Shown: one piece after another, positions 35,019-44,432 of the stretch | Position numbering within the stretch: position 1 is the first letter of the stretch | Layout: each line of letters opens with the position of its first letter | Assembly: GCF_009883055.1 (NCBI RefSeq) | Contig: NZ_WWVR01000015.1 | Location: 1-64,000 of the forward strand | DNA: 64,000 nucleotides | From: Blautia sp. BIOML-A1 | Lineage (GTDB): Bacteria; Bacillota; Clostridia; Lachnospirales; Lachnospiraceae | Reading direction: 5' to 3' | Notes under the pieces: model-generated | The model's database searches: none | What the model saw: the letters and a program-made list of their open reading frames with translations, nothing else | Told to the model about the DNA's origin: nothing | Program-made: the position numbers and the translations under genes

Positions 35019-37135
35019 TTTGCTCCTCCTTTATTCTCATATAATGTTTGCTGTATCAGTTCTGTATGCTCATCTATTATCTCCGCCATCGTTGAAAACA
35101 GAATCCTCATATCAACCGGCTTGGCAATATGTGCATTCATTCCTGCCTCAAAAGCCTTCTGACGATCCTCCTCAAAGGCATTCGCCGTCATGGCAATAAC
35201 AGGGATCTGCCCCCTTGGACCGTCAAGTTTACGGATCACCTGGGTTGCGTTGTATCCATCCATATTCGGCATTTGAATATCCATAAGGATAAGATCGTAA
35301 TAGCCCTCCGGCTTCCTCTGAAGAAGTTTAACACATTCCACCCCGTCTTCCACACGTTCTGCTTCCACGCCATTTTCACGAAGAAGTTCCATGGCAATTT
35401 CTGCATTCAGTTCATTATCCTCTGCCAGCAGCACTCTCCTTCCTTTCAGTTTGTGAAGTATCTGCTGCTTTTTATCCTTTGGTTCTTCCGGAATCTGTTC
35501 CTTTGGTACTGCCTGAAAGGACAGAGTGATCGTTGTTTTGGTTCCCCTGCCACTCTCACTTTCAACCTTGATCGTACCTCCCATCAGATCCACCAGCGAC
35601 TTTACAATGGAGAGTCCAAGGCCTGTTCCAACTACCTTACTCTCTGTGCTTGTTCTTTCCCTGGTGAATTCTTCAAAGATGTGTGGAAGGTATTCCTCAC
35701 TCATTCCAATGCCGGTATCAGCGATCACTATTTTGAAAAATGTGTGTCCCTCCTCGGAATGATGAACTTCTGATATATCTACTGTGATATTACCTCCCTC
35801 TGGTGTATATTTGATGGAGTTATTCACAATATTAAGCAGGATTTCCCTGACCTTTGTCCTGTCACAGAACACATATGGATGCTCTGCTTTCAGTGTGCAT
35901 ATATATTGAAGATGTTTTTTCTGAATCTCCGGTTCAAAAACTGTCTGCAGCGATTCTGCCAGTTCTTCAAAAGATTCCACTTCCATCTTAAGTTCTGCCT
36001 CTCCACTTTCAATCCGTGCCATTTCCAGGACATAATTGATCAGTGAAAGCAGAAAAGAACTGGAATCCTTGATTCTGTCTGTGTATTTGAGAGCCTTCTC
36101 TCTGTCATCTATATGTTTCTCCAGAAGTTCCGAAAAACCTATGATCGCATTCATTGGAGTACGAATGTCATGACTCATATTAAAGAGAAATCTGGATTTT
36201 GCTTCGCTTGCCTTTCGTGCTTCTTCAACAGCTCTCTCCAGTTTCTCTTCATGGACACGCTCCTTGTTACGCCGCAGTACAATCTGCAGATAACCTTCCG
36301 CCAGCAATGCCGCAATTGCCAGAGAAACCAGTATCATAAATCCTTTCTGAAGCCAGGTGATCCATCCATTCACCGGATCAATTTCAAAATACCAGGTATC
36401 ATTCGGTACTTTACAGGCAACCTCCAGTGTATCTTTCTCTTTCGGTTTTTCGCACTGTGCGAGTACTACTTTCTTATCTGTATCCAGTACTTTTTTCCAG
36501 ATCTGATAACTGTAGCCTGCATCCTCCAGTTTACTCAGTTCTGTCTGGGCGATAAATTTATCCCAGTCAATTACCAGAATAGAAAATCCCCAGAACTGTT
36601 CTTCTCCAGAACTGTCTTCTATATAGATTGGATCAAACAGAAGTGCGCCTACTCCTCCCTGTACCAGTTCATAGGGACCGGCAAGCGTATATTCTCCACT
36701 GTCCTTTGCCAGGTTCGCAGCCGCCTTTCGTTCAGGATCTTTAAGCATATCAAGTCCGATTGCTTCTTTATTTTCCTCAAAAGGATATACCTGTGAAATA
36801 CATCCGTCCTTCGCAAGTTCATGTGCGGATATCACTTGATTCTCATCCTGCATCAGCCGCGATAATTCCGAAAATTCCGTATCCGTGATCTCTGTTCGTT
36901 CCTCGATCAGTTTTTCCATAAGCTCCGACTCCGTCAGATACTTATTCAGCTGTGCTTCCACCTTGCTGACTGTCGTCTCCGCGGCATAGGCTGCCTTGAG
37001 TTTTTCCCTTTTTTCCTGATCTTTATTTACAAGAAAAATGCAGCCCATTGCAATAAAAAAGGCAGTACAGAAAACCAGGAAAGTGCGAATTTTTATAACT
37101 TTTGTATCCATAGTTGTATTCATATTTTTTCTCAT
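35012..37135 (-). CDS. Hybrid sensor histidine kinase with C-terminal receiver
   Basis: A 707-residue membrane protein. A first membrane helix (residues 15-35) and a second (about 260-285, ITWLQKGFMILVSLAIAALL) enclose an extracytoplasmic sensor of about 220 residues, CHASE-like in size. HisKA (FNMSHDIRTPMNAIIGFSELL, phosphoacceptor His), HATPase (NNSIKYTPEGG, DTGIGM, GTGLGLSIV) and a receiver (LLAEDNELN, phosphoacceptor Asp in LILMDIQMP) follow. It is placed between the larger GGDEF-containing kinase and deoD, all overlapping or within a few bases. No DNA-binding response regulator is nearby. The signal is unknown. Confidence 0.92.
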   Translation of the reverse strand: MRKNMNTTMDTKVIKIRTFLVFCTAFFIAMGCIFLVNKDQEKREKLKAAYAAETTVSKVEAQLNKYLTESELMEKLIEERTEITDTEFSELSRLMQDENQVISAHELAKDGCISQVYPFEENKEAIGLDMLKDPERKAAANLAKDSGEYTLAGPYELVQGGVGALLFDPIYIEDSSGEEQFWGFSILVIDWDKFIAQTELSKLEDAGYSYQIWKKVLDTDKKVVLAQCEKPKEKDTLEVACKVPNDTWYFEIDPVNGWITWLQKGFMILVSLAIAALLAEGYLQIVLRRNKERVHEEKLERAVEEARKASEAKSRFLFNMSHDIRTPMNAIIGFSELLEKHIDDREKALKYTDRIKDSSSFLLSLINYVLEMARIESGEAELKMEVESFEELAESLQTVFEPEIQKKHLQYICTLKAEHPYVFCDRTKVREILLNIVNNSIKYTPEGGNITVDISEVHHSEEGHTFFKIVIADTGIGMSEEYLPHIFEEFTRERTSTESKVVGTGLGLSIVKSLVDLMGGTIKVESESGRGTKTTITLSFQAVPKEQIPEEPKDKKQQILHKLKGRRVLLAEDNELNAEIAMELLRENGVEAERVEDGVECVKLLQRKPEGYYDLILMDIQMPNMDGYNATQVIRKLDGPRGQIPVIAMTANAFEEDRQKAFEAGMNAHIAKPVDMRILFSTMAEIIDEHTELIQQTLYENKGGAKC

Positions 37136-37139
37136 CTTT

Positions 37140-40100
37140 TCATGAAGTCTTCCGAAGCATCATTCCAAGTTTCCGGGCATCTATTGGTTTCGGAATATAT
37201 CCGTCCATGCCCGCATCCAGACATTTACGGGCATTTTCTTCGGAAACCTGGGCTGTTATCGCAAGAATCAGAACGCTTCCGGCATCCTCACGTTTCAGTT
37301 TACGGATATGTTTTGCTGCTGTTATTCCATCCATGACCGGCATCATAACATCCATAAGAATCGCATCATATCTGCCCGGCTCTGATCCGGCAAATTTCTC
37401 CACCGCTTCCTTACCATTCCATGCCTTATCCACCTCTGTCCCAAGCTCAGTCAGATAAAACTCCGCAATCTCCATATTGATCTCATTGTCCTCTGCCAGC
37501 AGAATCTTCATTCCTCTGAGCATTCTTTCCTGCGGATGCTCCTGTGGTTCCATTTCATCCTGCTGATGAATATTCTGATCAATCTTAAACGGTATACGGA
37601 AGATAAAGGCGGTTCCCTTTCCCAGCTCACTTTCTACCTCGATCGTACCTCCCATCAGGTCAATAAGTGCCTTTACAATAGACATGCCAAGTCCGGTTCC
37701 CCGGTACTTCGTTCTGGCATCATTTGTTTCCTGCGTGAACGGTTTGAACAGTTCATTCTCTATGAACTCTCTGCTCATTCCTGTTCCAGAATCCACAATT
37801 TTAAATTCCAAAAGAGCAATCTCTCCATCATCCGAAAGTTCCTGTACATAAGTGTCGATCGTTCCGTTTTCTTTATTATACTTCACTGCATTGCTCAGAA
37901 GGTTGAGCATAATCCTTCGAAGCTGCAGAGATGTACCATAGAGCTTTGTGTGCCTTATCGTTTCTTCGTGTCTCCTATATGCAATTCCGGTCTGAGTAAG
38001 CTGTGCCGCCATCAGTGCATCTACTTCATCCATCAGTTTCTCAAGGTCAAAAGCTTCCTCCTTTGTGTCAAGCTTTCCTGCTTCCAGCTTGCTCATATCC
38101 AGCACATCATTTACAAGTTCCAGAAGATGGCTTGTCGAAAGCTGTATCTTATGGAGACTGTCATTTACTTTTTCCTCATCCTGACGGTTTTTGTAAATGA
38201 TATCAAGCATCCCCATAATACCGTTGATCGGTGTGCGGATGTCATGACTCATACGGTTCATAAATTCCGTCTTGGCTCTGTTCTCGGAGTCTGCCTCCTC
38301 AATTGCTATTTTGAGACGTTCATTTTCTTTCTCTTCTTTCTCATGAAACTCCGACGTATTCTTAAACAGAATGATTCCATGAACAACAGTACTTTCTTTA
38401 TCTGTCTTTGGATCATACACGATATCTCTGGACATCAGAACTGTTTTCTGAAGCCAGATCGACGGTTCATCCTTACCACTTTCACGATATTCAACCGTCA
38501 CCTGCCTGGAGCCGGTTTCAAATCGTCTGAGCAGTTTCTGTGAAGAGTCCACAATCCTGTAGTTTTCTATTGTATCGTCTGTCACATAACTACACCTCTC
38601 ACGACAATACTCCGTGTAAGAACAAGGTGTATGAACTTCGATTTTGATCTCCTCTGCGGTTGCGTCAAAGAAAACTTTCTCCAGCCGGTCGTTTGTCAGA
38701 TCCACCGTATAAACTGCATGGGCAGTCTGCAGAAGTGCTTCCGCATAATTGCCGTTTTCCACAATAGACTGACGGAGTTGTTCATAATAACGCGTCAGAC
38801 TCTGCTGTTCATTAGCTGTATTCTCATCCGAATTCTGAAAAGCTTCAAACCCAAGCACAAAGTGATGCAACCTTCCATCCTCTGTTCCGTCAAGATACAG
38901 CACCGTTATTCTGCCGCGGTGAACCCCTTCATTATCCTCATAGTGATATGGAATTTCAAGTTTTCCTGCTGTTTCTGTAAGATGCTTTTGCAGATATTCA
39001 ATCTGAAGCAGCTTTCTGAGATTTTTTCTGGTTTCTGCATCAGAAAGCTTCTGAATCACCTGCTCCACAGCACCGGAATAGCTTCCATCGTCTGCCAGAA
39101 AGAATTTTGAACCGGTTCTCAGCACATAATATTTGTCCAGAAATGCATCACAATACATACAGCTTGAGAATTCATACCCTTCTTCCGTAATCTTTGCGAG
39201 AATACGACGATCCATTCTCTGCTTCTGGGCCGCTTCTTCCATCCGCGCCTGGTTCTTATCGATATACATATTTTTGTCTGCAAAACGAAATAGATCTTTC
39301 ATCGTGCAGCCGTCAAAATCACTCGACAACGCATAACCTGCCGCATAGCTGATCGGCAGCTGCGGATTCTTTCGAGAGTAATCCGCTACATGATCTCTTA
39401 TCCTTTGGAGGCATTCCCGGACTCCGCTATGATCCATTCCTTTAAGTACAACAAGGAATTCATCTCCTCCGTCACGCCCTGTAAAAAACTCCTTTGGAAC
39501 TGCTTCCCGAAGCAGTTCCGCAAACAGGCGAATATATTCATCGCCCCTGTCGTGTCCCATATCATTGTTGATGATTCTCAGATTATTCAGGTCAAACACA
39601 CAGAGTGCAACCAGTTCTTCCTCTCCGATCATTCCCGGAACATTAAGGATCTCTTCACACTTATTCTTATTCGGAAGTCCTGTTGCCTCGTCCAGATATA
39701 CCTTTTTCTGAAGGATTTTGTTCTGTGCCGCAAAGCGGAATGCTCTGATCAGTTCTGTGCCAATGATCAGAATAAGACCCAGAATATCCACGAAAACTAC
39801 TTTTTCCAGATAGTCCAGGGCAGTTGCCTTCTTTTGTGAATAAACCTCTGCATCCCCTACTGCCTCATCACAGATCTGGAAAAACTGATCGCTCTTCTGA
39901 ATAATCTCTGTATTTTCGTATCCCTTCTCCCTTACCAGAAGAAGTTCACTTCTCACTTCCTCAAAATAACATGCAAGCTCATCCATTTTATTCTGGAAGT
40001 TCTTATCTTCCAGACATATAAGATTCAGTTCCTCACTGCCATACCTCAGGCCCTCGATGTAGTCTGAGATTTCTCTGTATTTCTCATCCTGCGGTTCCTG

Positions 40101-40289
40101 AGAAATTTCCAGCTTGACCATGAGCTGCGTGCCGCCTCGCACCAGTCCTGCATAATTGATAACACGGGCTGTTCCCTGGATCTTACTGACCAGGGAGATA
40201 ATGATAAAAAATAATACGATCAGTATCGTTGTAAGAACCATCATAGCCGCCCGTAAAAAGTATGTCTGTTTTTTTTCTGTGCTCTTCAT
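37140..40289 (-). CDS. GGDEF-containing hybrid sensor histidine kinase/response regulator
   Basis: A 1049-residue protein. Two membrane helices (about 12-35 and 165-185) bracket an extracytoplasmic segment. A GGDEF domain follows (about 195-345) with an intact GRDGGDEF signature and VCVFDLNNLRIINNDMGHD, then a region of about 300 residues with PAS-like features. HisKA (MSHDIRTPINGIMGMLDII), HATPase (NLLSNAVKYNKENG, GTGLGMSIV) and a receiver (LLAEDNEIN, Asp in ILMDVMMP) complete it. The combination suggests that phosphotransfer and c-di-GMP synthesis, or a degenerate GTP-sensing GGDEF, sit in one chain. It is the first gene of the kinase-kinase-deoD operon. Confidence 0.9.
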   Translation of the reverse strand: MKSTEKKQTYFLRAAMMVLTTILIVLFFIIISLVSKIQGTARVINYAGLVRGGTQLMVKLEISQEPQDEKYREISDYIEGLRYGSEELNLICLEDKNFQNKMDELACYFEEVRSELLLVREKGYENTEIIQKSDQFFQICDEAVGDAEVYSQKKATALDYLEKVVFVDILGLILIIGTELIRAFRFAAQNKILQKKVYLDEATGLPNKNKCEEILNVPGMIGEEELVALCVFDLNNLRIINNDMGHDRGDEYIRLFAELLREAVPKEFFTGRDGGDEFLVVLKGMDHSGVRECLQRIRDHVADYSRKNPQLPISYAAGYALSSDFDGCTMKDLFRFADKNMYIDKNQARMEEAAQKQRMDRRILAKITEEGYEFSSCMYCDAFLDKYYVLRTGSKFFLADDGSYSGAVEQVIQKLSDAETRKNLRKLLQIEYLQKHLTETAGKLEIPYHYEDNEGVHRGRITVLYLDGTEDGRLHHFVLGFEAFQNSDENTANEQQSLTRYYEQLRQSIVENGNYAEALLQTAHAVYTVDLTNDRLEKVFFDATAEEIKIEVHTPCSYTEYCRERCSYVTDDTIENYRIVDSSQKLLRRFETGSRQVTVEYRESGKDEPSIWLQKTVLMSRDIVYDPKTDKESTVVHGIILFKNTSEFHEKEEKENERLKIAIEEADSENRAKTEFMNRMSHDIRTPINGIMGMLDIIYKNRQDEEKVNDSLHKIQLSTSHLLELVNDVLDMSKLEAGKLDTKEEAFDLEKLMDEVDALMAAQLTQTGIAYRRHEETIRHTKLYGTSLQLRRIMLNLLSNAVKYNKENGTIDTYVQELSDDGEIALLEFKIVDSGTGMSREFIENELFKPFTQETNDARTKYRGTGLGMSIVKALIDLMGGTIEVESELGKGTAFIFRIPFKIDQNIHQQDEMEPQEHPQERMLRGMKILLAEDNEINMEIAEFYLTELGTEVDKAWNGKEAVEKFAGSEPGRYDAILMDVMMPVMDGITAAKHIRKLKREDAGSVLILAITAQVSEENARKCLDAGMDGYIPKPIDARKLGMMLRKTS

Positions 40290-40554
40290 CAGATGCCCGT
40301 CCTGTTGTTTATAAAAAATTTCAGTCTTTTAATCGCTACATCCATTGTAGCTGATTCCTTATCTTTTGGCAACAAAAATGGAATCTGAGTTTCCTCGGAT
40401 TCCATGCGATGTTAGATTTTACACAATTCCAAATATGTGAATTTTATATAAATTTCATTCTGTTCTAATAGGTTTTCGTTGCTTTTTGCACAATGTCATT
40501 TTATAATAAAAGCTATAAAACAGCTTATAAATCTTTATCAGGAGGGTGAATTTT

Positions 40555-41076
40555 ATGAATGAAGAACTTTTTAATGAAGCCGCCAGATCAAATGTTTTAT
40601 CCAAAAAGCTGATCGATCAGCTTCAGGAAAGCATGACCTACAGCAGTATTTCCTTTATTAACTGGACGATCGAGGTCCTTACCCTGATCAAGAACCGCCT
40701 GGAACGCGGAGACAGAATTTCTGACGAAGTCAGCGGAGAAGTTTATACGATTCACTCCTTCCAGAAATTTGTCAAAGCAAATTTCTCTTCCTATATAACC
40801 AGTCAGGTATTTAAAGAGATAAGCAATCCGGAAAAGATCTACTACACTCTTACCCCATGTGAGGACGGCTACAGTCTTCTTATGGCAGATTCCGATGACA
40901 ATAAGACTTACGCCTGGATTTCCAGCATCAGCAAGAGATTTTCCCTCGTACAGATGATAGCTACCGGTATTGTCTATATCAAGGACACCCGTACCGATAC
41001 CTATCAGCCGTTTATCTCCGGCAACGGTAAATACTGCCGCTACGATAAAGAAAGAGGAATCATCGTCGAGATCTGA
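40555..41076 (+). CDS. Conserved hypothetical protein
   Basis: A 173-residue soluble protein from ATG 40555, eight bases after GGAGGG. I do not recognise it. An N-terminal helical part (NEAARSNVLSKKLIDQLQES) is followed by an alpha/beta part with TLTPCEDGYSLLMADSD and ending in a beta-rich stretch (KYCRYDKERGIIVEI). There is no signal peptide or membrane segment. It is divergent from the sensor kinase operon and convergent with the zinc transporter genes, whose last stop is adjacent. Confidence 0.7.
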   Translation: MNEELFNEAARSNVLSKKLIDQLQESMTYSSISFINWTIEVLTLIKNRLERGDRISDEVSGEVYTIHSFQKFVKANFSSYITSQVFKEISNPEKIYYTLTPCEDGYSLLMADSDDNKTYAWISSISKRFSLVQMIATGIVYIKDTRTDTYQPFISGNGKYCRYDKERGIIVEI

Positions 41077-41913
41077 TCATCTCCCGAGAATTCTTCCGAT
41101 CCCATAGGACGCCAGAAATACTGCAATATCAACAGCCACGATCGTTGATCCGACCGGAGTTCCTGCCAGGATGGAAATCAGGATTCCACCTGCTGCACTG
41201 AACACAGACATCACTGCTGCACTGATCGTTACCGAACGGAAGGATTTAAACAATCTCATAGCAGAAAGTGCCGGGAAGATCACCAATGCGGATATCAGAA
41301 GCGACCCTACCAGGTTCATTGCCAGAACAATGATCACCGCAATCACAACTGCGATCAGAAGATTATAGGCATTTGCCCTGGTTCCGGCCGCTTTTGCAAA
41401 GTTTTCATCAAAGGTCACGGCAAAAATCTTATTATAAAACAGAATAAAGACCGCTACAACCACGACAGAAAGAATCGCACACAGCCAGACCTCGCCCTCG
41501 GTCAATGTCAGAATGGATGTAGAACCAAACAGAGTGCTACACACGTCCCCCGAGATATTCGGACTGGTGGAAAACAAATTCATCAGAAGATAACCGATTG
41601 CCAGTGCACCGACAGAGATCATGGCAATTGCCGCATCTCCCTTGATTCTCGTATTCTGCCCTGCCCGAAGAAGGAAGATCGCACAGATTACCGTTACCGG
41701 AAGAATGAATAACATATTGTTGGTGACATTCAGTACGGATGCGATCGCCATGGCTCCGAAAGCCACATGGGAAAGACCGTCCCCGATAAACGAAAATCTC
41801 TTCAATACCAGTGTCACGCCCAAAAGAGAGGAGCACAGTGCTATCAGCACACCAACAATCAGTGCATATCGCACAAATGGATACTGAAAGTACATCTGAA
41901 GTGTCTCAAACAT
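41077..41913 (-). CDS. znuB: Zinc/manganese-type ABC transporter permease
   Basis: A 278-residue membrane protein of the ABC-3 family with about eight to nine hydrophobic segments. Motifs include LVLKRFSFIGDGLSHVAFGA and LVGSLLISALVIFPALSAMRLFKS, usual in ZnuB/MntB. The start is ATG 41913, with GAGGAGG upstream inside the end of the ATPase gene, so the two genes are coupled. It is the last gene of the regulator-binding protein-ATPase-permease operon. Zinc rather than manganese is inferred from the Zur-like regulator and the His-rich loop of the binding protein. Confidence 0.9.
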   Translation of the reverse strand: MFETLQMYFQYPFVRYALIVGVLIALCSSLLGVTLVLKRFSFIGDGLSHVAFGAMAIASVLNVTNNMLFILPVTVICAIFLLRAGQNTRIKGDAAIAMISVGALAIGYLLMNLFSTSPNISGDVCSTLFGSTSILTLTEGEVWLCAILSVVVVAVFILFYNKIFAVTFDENFAKAAGTRANAYNLLIAVVIAVIIVLAMNLVGSLLISALVIFPALSAMRLFKSFRSVTISAAVMSVFSAAGGILISILAGTPVGSTIVAVDIAVFLASYGIGRILGR

Positions 41914-41914
41914 T

Positions 41915-42625
41915 TTACTCTTCCTCCTCTTCCTGTCCGGTAAAAGCTTTACCCAGACTGCTTTCAAGATATTGCTTCCTGGTTCCGAAGAAGCAGTTTT
42001 CTCCGATATGCAGGATATGTGTCGCATATTTTATCGCTGCTGCAATATCATGTGAAATCATGATAATCGTGATTCCGTCTTTTTTGTTCAAATCTCTGAT
42101 AAGCTGATACATCTCTGCAGTTACTCTTGGATCCAGACCGGATACCGGCTCATCGAGAAGAAGAATTTTCTGTGCCGCACAAAGTGCTCTTGCAAGAAGT
42201 ACTCTCTGCTGCTGTCCACCAGAAAGTTCCCGGTAACAGTGATCAGCAAGATCCTGGATCATCATTTTTTCCATTGCCTTCCTTGCAATACGTTTTTCTT
42301 CTTTGTTGTAGAATGGTCGAAACCCGCATCGGCTCTGGCATCCGGACAGAACAATCTCTTTCACTGATGCCGGGAAATCTCTCTGTACCAGCGTCTGCTG
42401 GGGAAGATATCCAATTTCATTTTTCTTTAGCCCATCTCCCAGCTCAATCGTACCGCTGATTGGCGACTGTAGATGAAGCAGTGTCTTCATTAATGTTGAT
42501 TTACCAGATCCGTTTTCTCCCACAATGCAGAGATAATCTCCTGCACTGATGGAAAAATTAAGATCTTCCTGAATCGCCCGGTTATCATATCCCAGGGTAA
42601 GGTTTCTGCATGTGATCTGTGCCAT
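41915..42625 (-). CDS. znuC: Zinc-type ABC transporter ATP-binding protein
   Basis: A 236-residue ATPase from ATG 42625, preceded by AGGAGGG. It shows Walker A GENGSGKST, Q-loop GYLPQQT, signature LSGGQQQRVLLARAL, Walker B ILLLDEPVSGLD and switch MISHD. It ends in an acidic run of Glu that contains the RBS of the permease gene. It energises metal import with the neighbouring permease and binding protein. Confidence 0.93.
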   Translation of the reverse strand: MAQITCRNLTLGYDNRAIQEDLNFSISAGDYLCIVGENGSGKSTLMKTLLHLQSPISGTIELGDGLKKNEIGYLPQQTLVQRDFPASVKEIVLSGCQSRCGFRPFYNKEEKRIARKAMEKMMIQDLADHCYRELSGGQQQRVLLARALCAAQKILLLDEPVSGLDPRVTAEMYQLIRDLNKKDGITIIMISHDIAAAIKYATHILHIGENCFFGTRKQYLESSLGKAFTGQEEEEE

Positions 42626-42660
42626 TATTGTCCCTCCTGTCATGGACAGTTGTAAATTTA

Positions 42661-43656
42661 TCAGTTCAGTGCTTCCTTTAATACTTTCAGATTCTCCTTC
42701 ATCACAGAAAGATATGTCGTACCATCAGCAATCTCCTGTGCCGTGATCGACTGCATGGAATTCAGCACCAGAATATTCTGATCTTTTGTCTTCGTGTTTT
42801 CTATTACTGTCTGTGCGATCCTGTCATCAGATTTTTCAATTGTAAATACACTGTTCAATCCAAGTTCATCGATCTTCCTGGCTAGAAAGGTAATCGTCTT
42901 AAAGCTTGCCTCTGATTCTGCCGAACAGCCGGAAAAAGCGGCATAGTAATTAAGTCCATAATCGTCTGTCAGATAACGAAATGGAAAACGGTCCGCAAAC
43001 AGAAGTGTGTTTTGTTTCGCATTTTCCACCGTATTTTGATATTCTGCATCCAGATTGGCAAGTTTTTTCTGATAAGCCTCTGCGTTAGACTGATAGATAT
43101 CTTTATTTTCCGGATCCATTTCTGTAAGAGTTTCCGCAATCGCATCACAGACTGTGGATGCGTTGCGAAGAGAAGTCCAGACATGTTCATCATATTCCTT
43201 CTCATCTTCATGCTCATGTCCGTGCTCGTTCTCCTGCATACCCTCAACAGTTTCCTCTTCCTTTATGGAATCCGCGAGGACTTCCATCAGGTTGATCGTC
43301 TTCATATTTTTATTCTGTGCAGACTTCAGTGCATCTTCGATCCATTCATCTGACTCACCGCCCACATAGATCAGAAGATCACAGCCGGACACCTTCATGA
43401 TATCCTTTACCGCCGGCTGAAAGCTGTGAAGATCTGTCCCATTATCCAGAAGCATCGTAAGCTCTACATCTGCTTCCCGTTCTCCAAGAACTGCCCGTGT
43501 CCAGTCATATTCCGGAAAGATTGTTGTTACAATCTTTAATTTTTTATCCGACGTGTCCCTTACACCGGCCTCTGCTGTGTGCAGTCCCGCAAAAGGAATA
43601 CTGAGGCTTACCACCCCCATAAAAACTGCCAGCATACCTGCGATCCATTTTTTCAT
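42661..43656 (-). CDS. znuA: Metal ABC transporter substrate-binding protein (ZnuA-like)
   Basis: A 331-residue cluster A-I binding protein. After a signal peptide (MKKWIAGMLAVFMGVVSLS) come metal-site segments: His in TDLHSFQPAVKD, an acidic His-rich loop (NEHGHEHEDEKEYDEHVWTS, about 145-165) and a C-terminal block with SVFTIEKSDDRIAQ. The His-rich loop is typical of zinc-specific ZnuA. The signal peptide has no lipobox Cys; it ends with AEA-type residues for signal peptidase I, unusual for a Gram-positive binding protein. It lies between the regulator and the ATPase genes. Confidence 0.9.
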   Translation of the reverse strand: MKKWIAGMLAVFMGVVSLSIPFAGLHTAEAGVRDTSDKKLKIVTTIFPEYDWTRAVLGEREADVELTMLLDNGTDLHSFQPAVKDIMKVSGCDLLIYVGGESDEWIEDALKSAQNKNMKTINLMEVLADSIKEEETVEGMQENEHGHEHEDEKEYDEHVWTSLRNASTVCDAIAETLTEMDPENKDIYQSNAEAYQKKLANLDAEYQNTVENAKQNTLLFADRFPFRYLTDDYGLNYYAAFSGCSAESEASFKTITFLARKIDELGLNSVFTIEKSDDRIAQTVIENTKTKDQNILVLNSMQSITAQEIADGTTYLSVMKENLKVLKEALN

Positions 43657-43710
43657 TCTGTCTTCTCACTTCCTTCTATAATTATGTTCTTATTTTCAGG
43701 TATCATCATC

Positions 43711-44133
43711 CTATTTCTTATCTCTGCAGTCCGCACAGATTCCATAAAAAACAGTCCTGCATGAGTCCATCTGGAATCCATGATCCTCCATCAGATGCTG
43801 TCTCAGTTTAACCACATCCTCGCAGTGGAGATGGATCAGTTTTCCACATTTCTCGCATTTACAGTGAAAACAGACGGTCTTATGACAGTGTTCCTCTGCC
43901 CCAAGGTATTCAAAGCAGGCACTGCTTGTCCCGTCTACATTATACTTGGCAACCAGACCCTGCTCTACCATCTTCTCCAGATTACGGTAAACGGTTGTCG
44001 TTCCGATTGTAATTCCCTGTTCTTTAAAATAAGAACAGACATCTGCAACCGTCACATGCGTACCTTCTACTGTTTTTAGATAAGTCAGTAACTGTGCCAT
44101 CTGTTTTGTCTGATAAGGTGCTTTACTTCCCAT
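43711..44133 (-). CDS. zur: Fur-family regulator, Zur-like
   Basis: A 140-residue protein from ATG 44133 (RBS AAGGAAG). The N-terminal winged helix has TVADVCSYFKEQGITIGTTTVYRNLEKMVEQGLV. The dimerisation domain has the structural zinc CxxC pairs (CEKCGK, CADC) and regulatory-site residues HCHKTVCFHC and IHLHCED. Its place at the head of the znuABC-type operon points to Zur (zinc). The two 7-1-7 palindromes around the operon promoter are its probable targets, implying autoregulation. Confidence 0.9.
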   Translation of the reverse strand: MGSKAPYQTKQMAQLLTYLKTVEGTHVTVADVCSYFKEQGITIGTTTVYRNLEKMVEQGLVAKYNVDGTSSACFEYLGAEEHCHKTVCFHCKCEKCGKLIHLHCEDVVKLRQHLMEDHGFQMDSCRTVFYGICADCRDKK

Positions 44134-44178
44134 AGTATCTTCCTTCCGCCGGAATACCCGGCATATAAATCTATATTC

Positions 44179-44321
44179 GTAACTGTTCAGTACCCTCACA
44201 GTTACGAGTCAAAATGCATTCCAAATCACCTTCGGTGATGGCATTTTGCCTTATATGTCTCGGGATTTTGGCAAAAAACATGCCAAAACGCCTCGCGGGA
44301 TACTACCTTCTGAATAGTTAC
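44179..44321. mobile_element. MITE copy C (143 bp) in the zinc operon leader
   Basis: Begins GTAACTGTTCAG and ends CTGAATAGTTAC. Flanked by perfect 8-bp direct repeats CTATATTC (44171-44178 and 44322-44329). It separates the zur promoter (44363-44390) from the zur start (44133). Confidence 0.92.
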
Positions 44322-44345
44322 CTATATTCAATATTTTTACCCAAA

Positions 44346-44408
44346 ATGAAAACCGTTTTCATATTATAGCACAATCTGATGATGTGTCAATATGAAAACG
44401 GTTTTCAT
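44346..44408 (-). promoter_or_regulatory. Promoter of the zinc operon flanked by two Fur/Zur boxes
   Basis: On the minus strand TTGACA (44385-44390), 16-bp spacer, TATAAT (44363-44368). Box 1, TGAAAACCGTTTTCA (44347-44361), lies just after the -10. Box 2, TGAAAACGGTTTTCA (44393-44407), lies just before the -35. Each is a perfect 7-1-7 inverted repeat, the classical layout of Fur-family operators, and the two are reverse complements of each other. Confidence 0.87.
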
Positions 44409-44432
44409 TTTCGTTTATTATATATTTTTTTA

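Noticed and set aside
40379-40404. Hairpin TGGAATCTGAG/CTCGGATTCCA as a terminator
   Set aside because: It lies in the divergent 5' region of the GGDEF kinase operon and the unassigned gene, without a T run for either strand. It may be a leader structure, but nothing supports a function.
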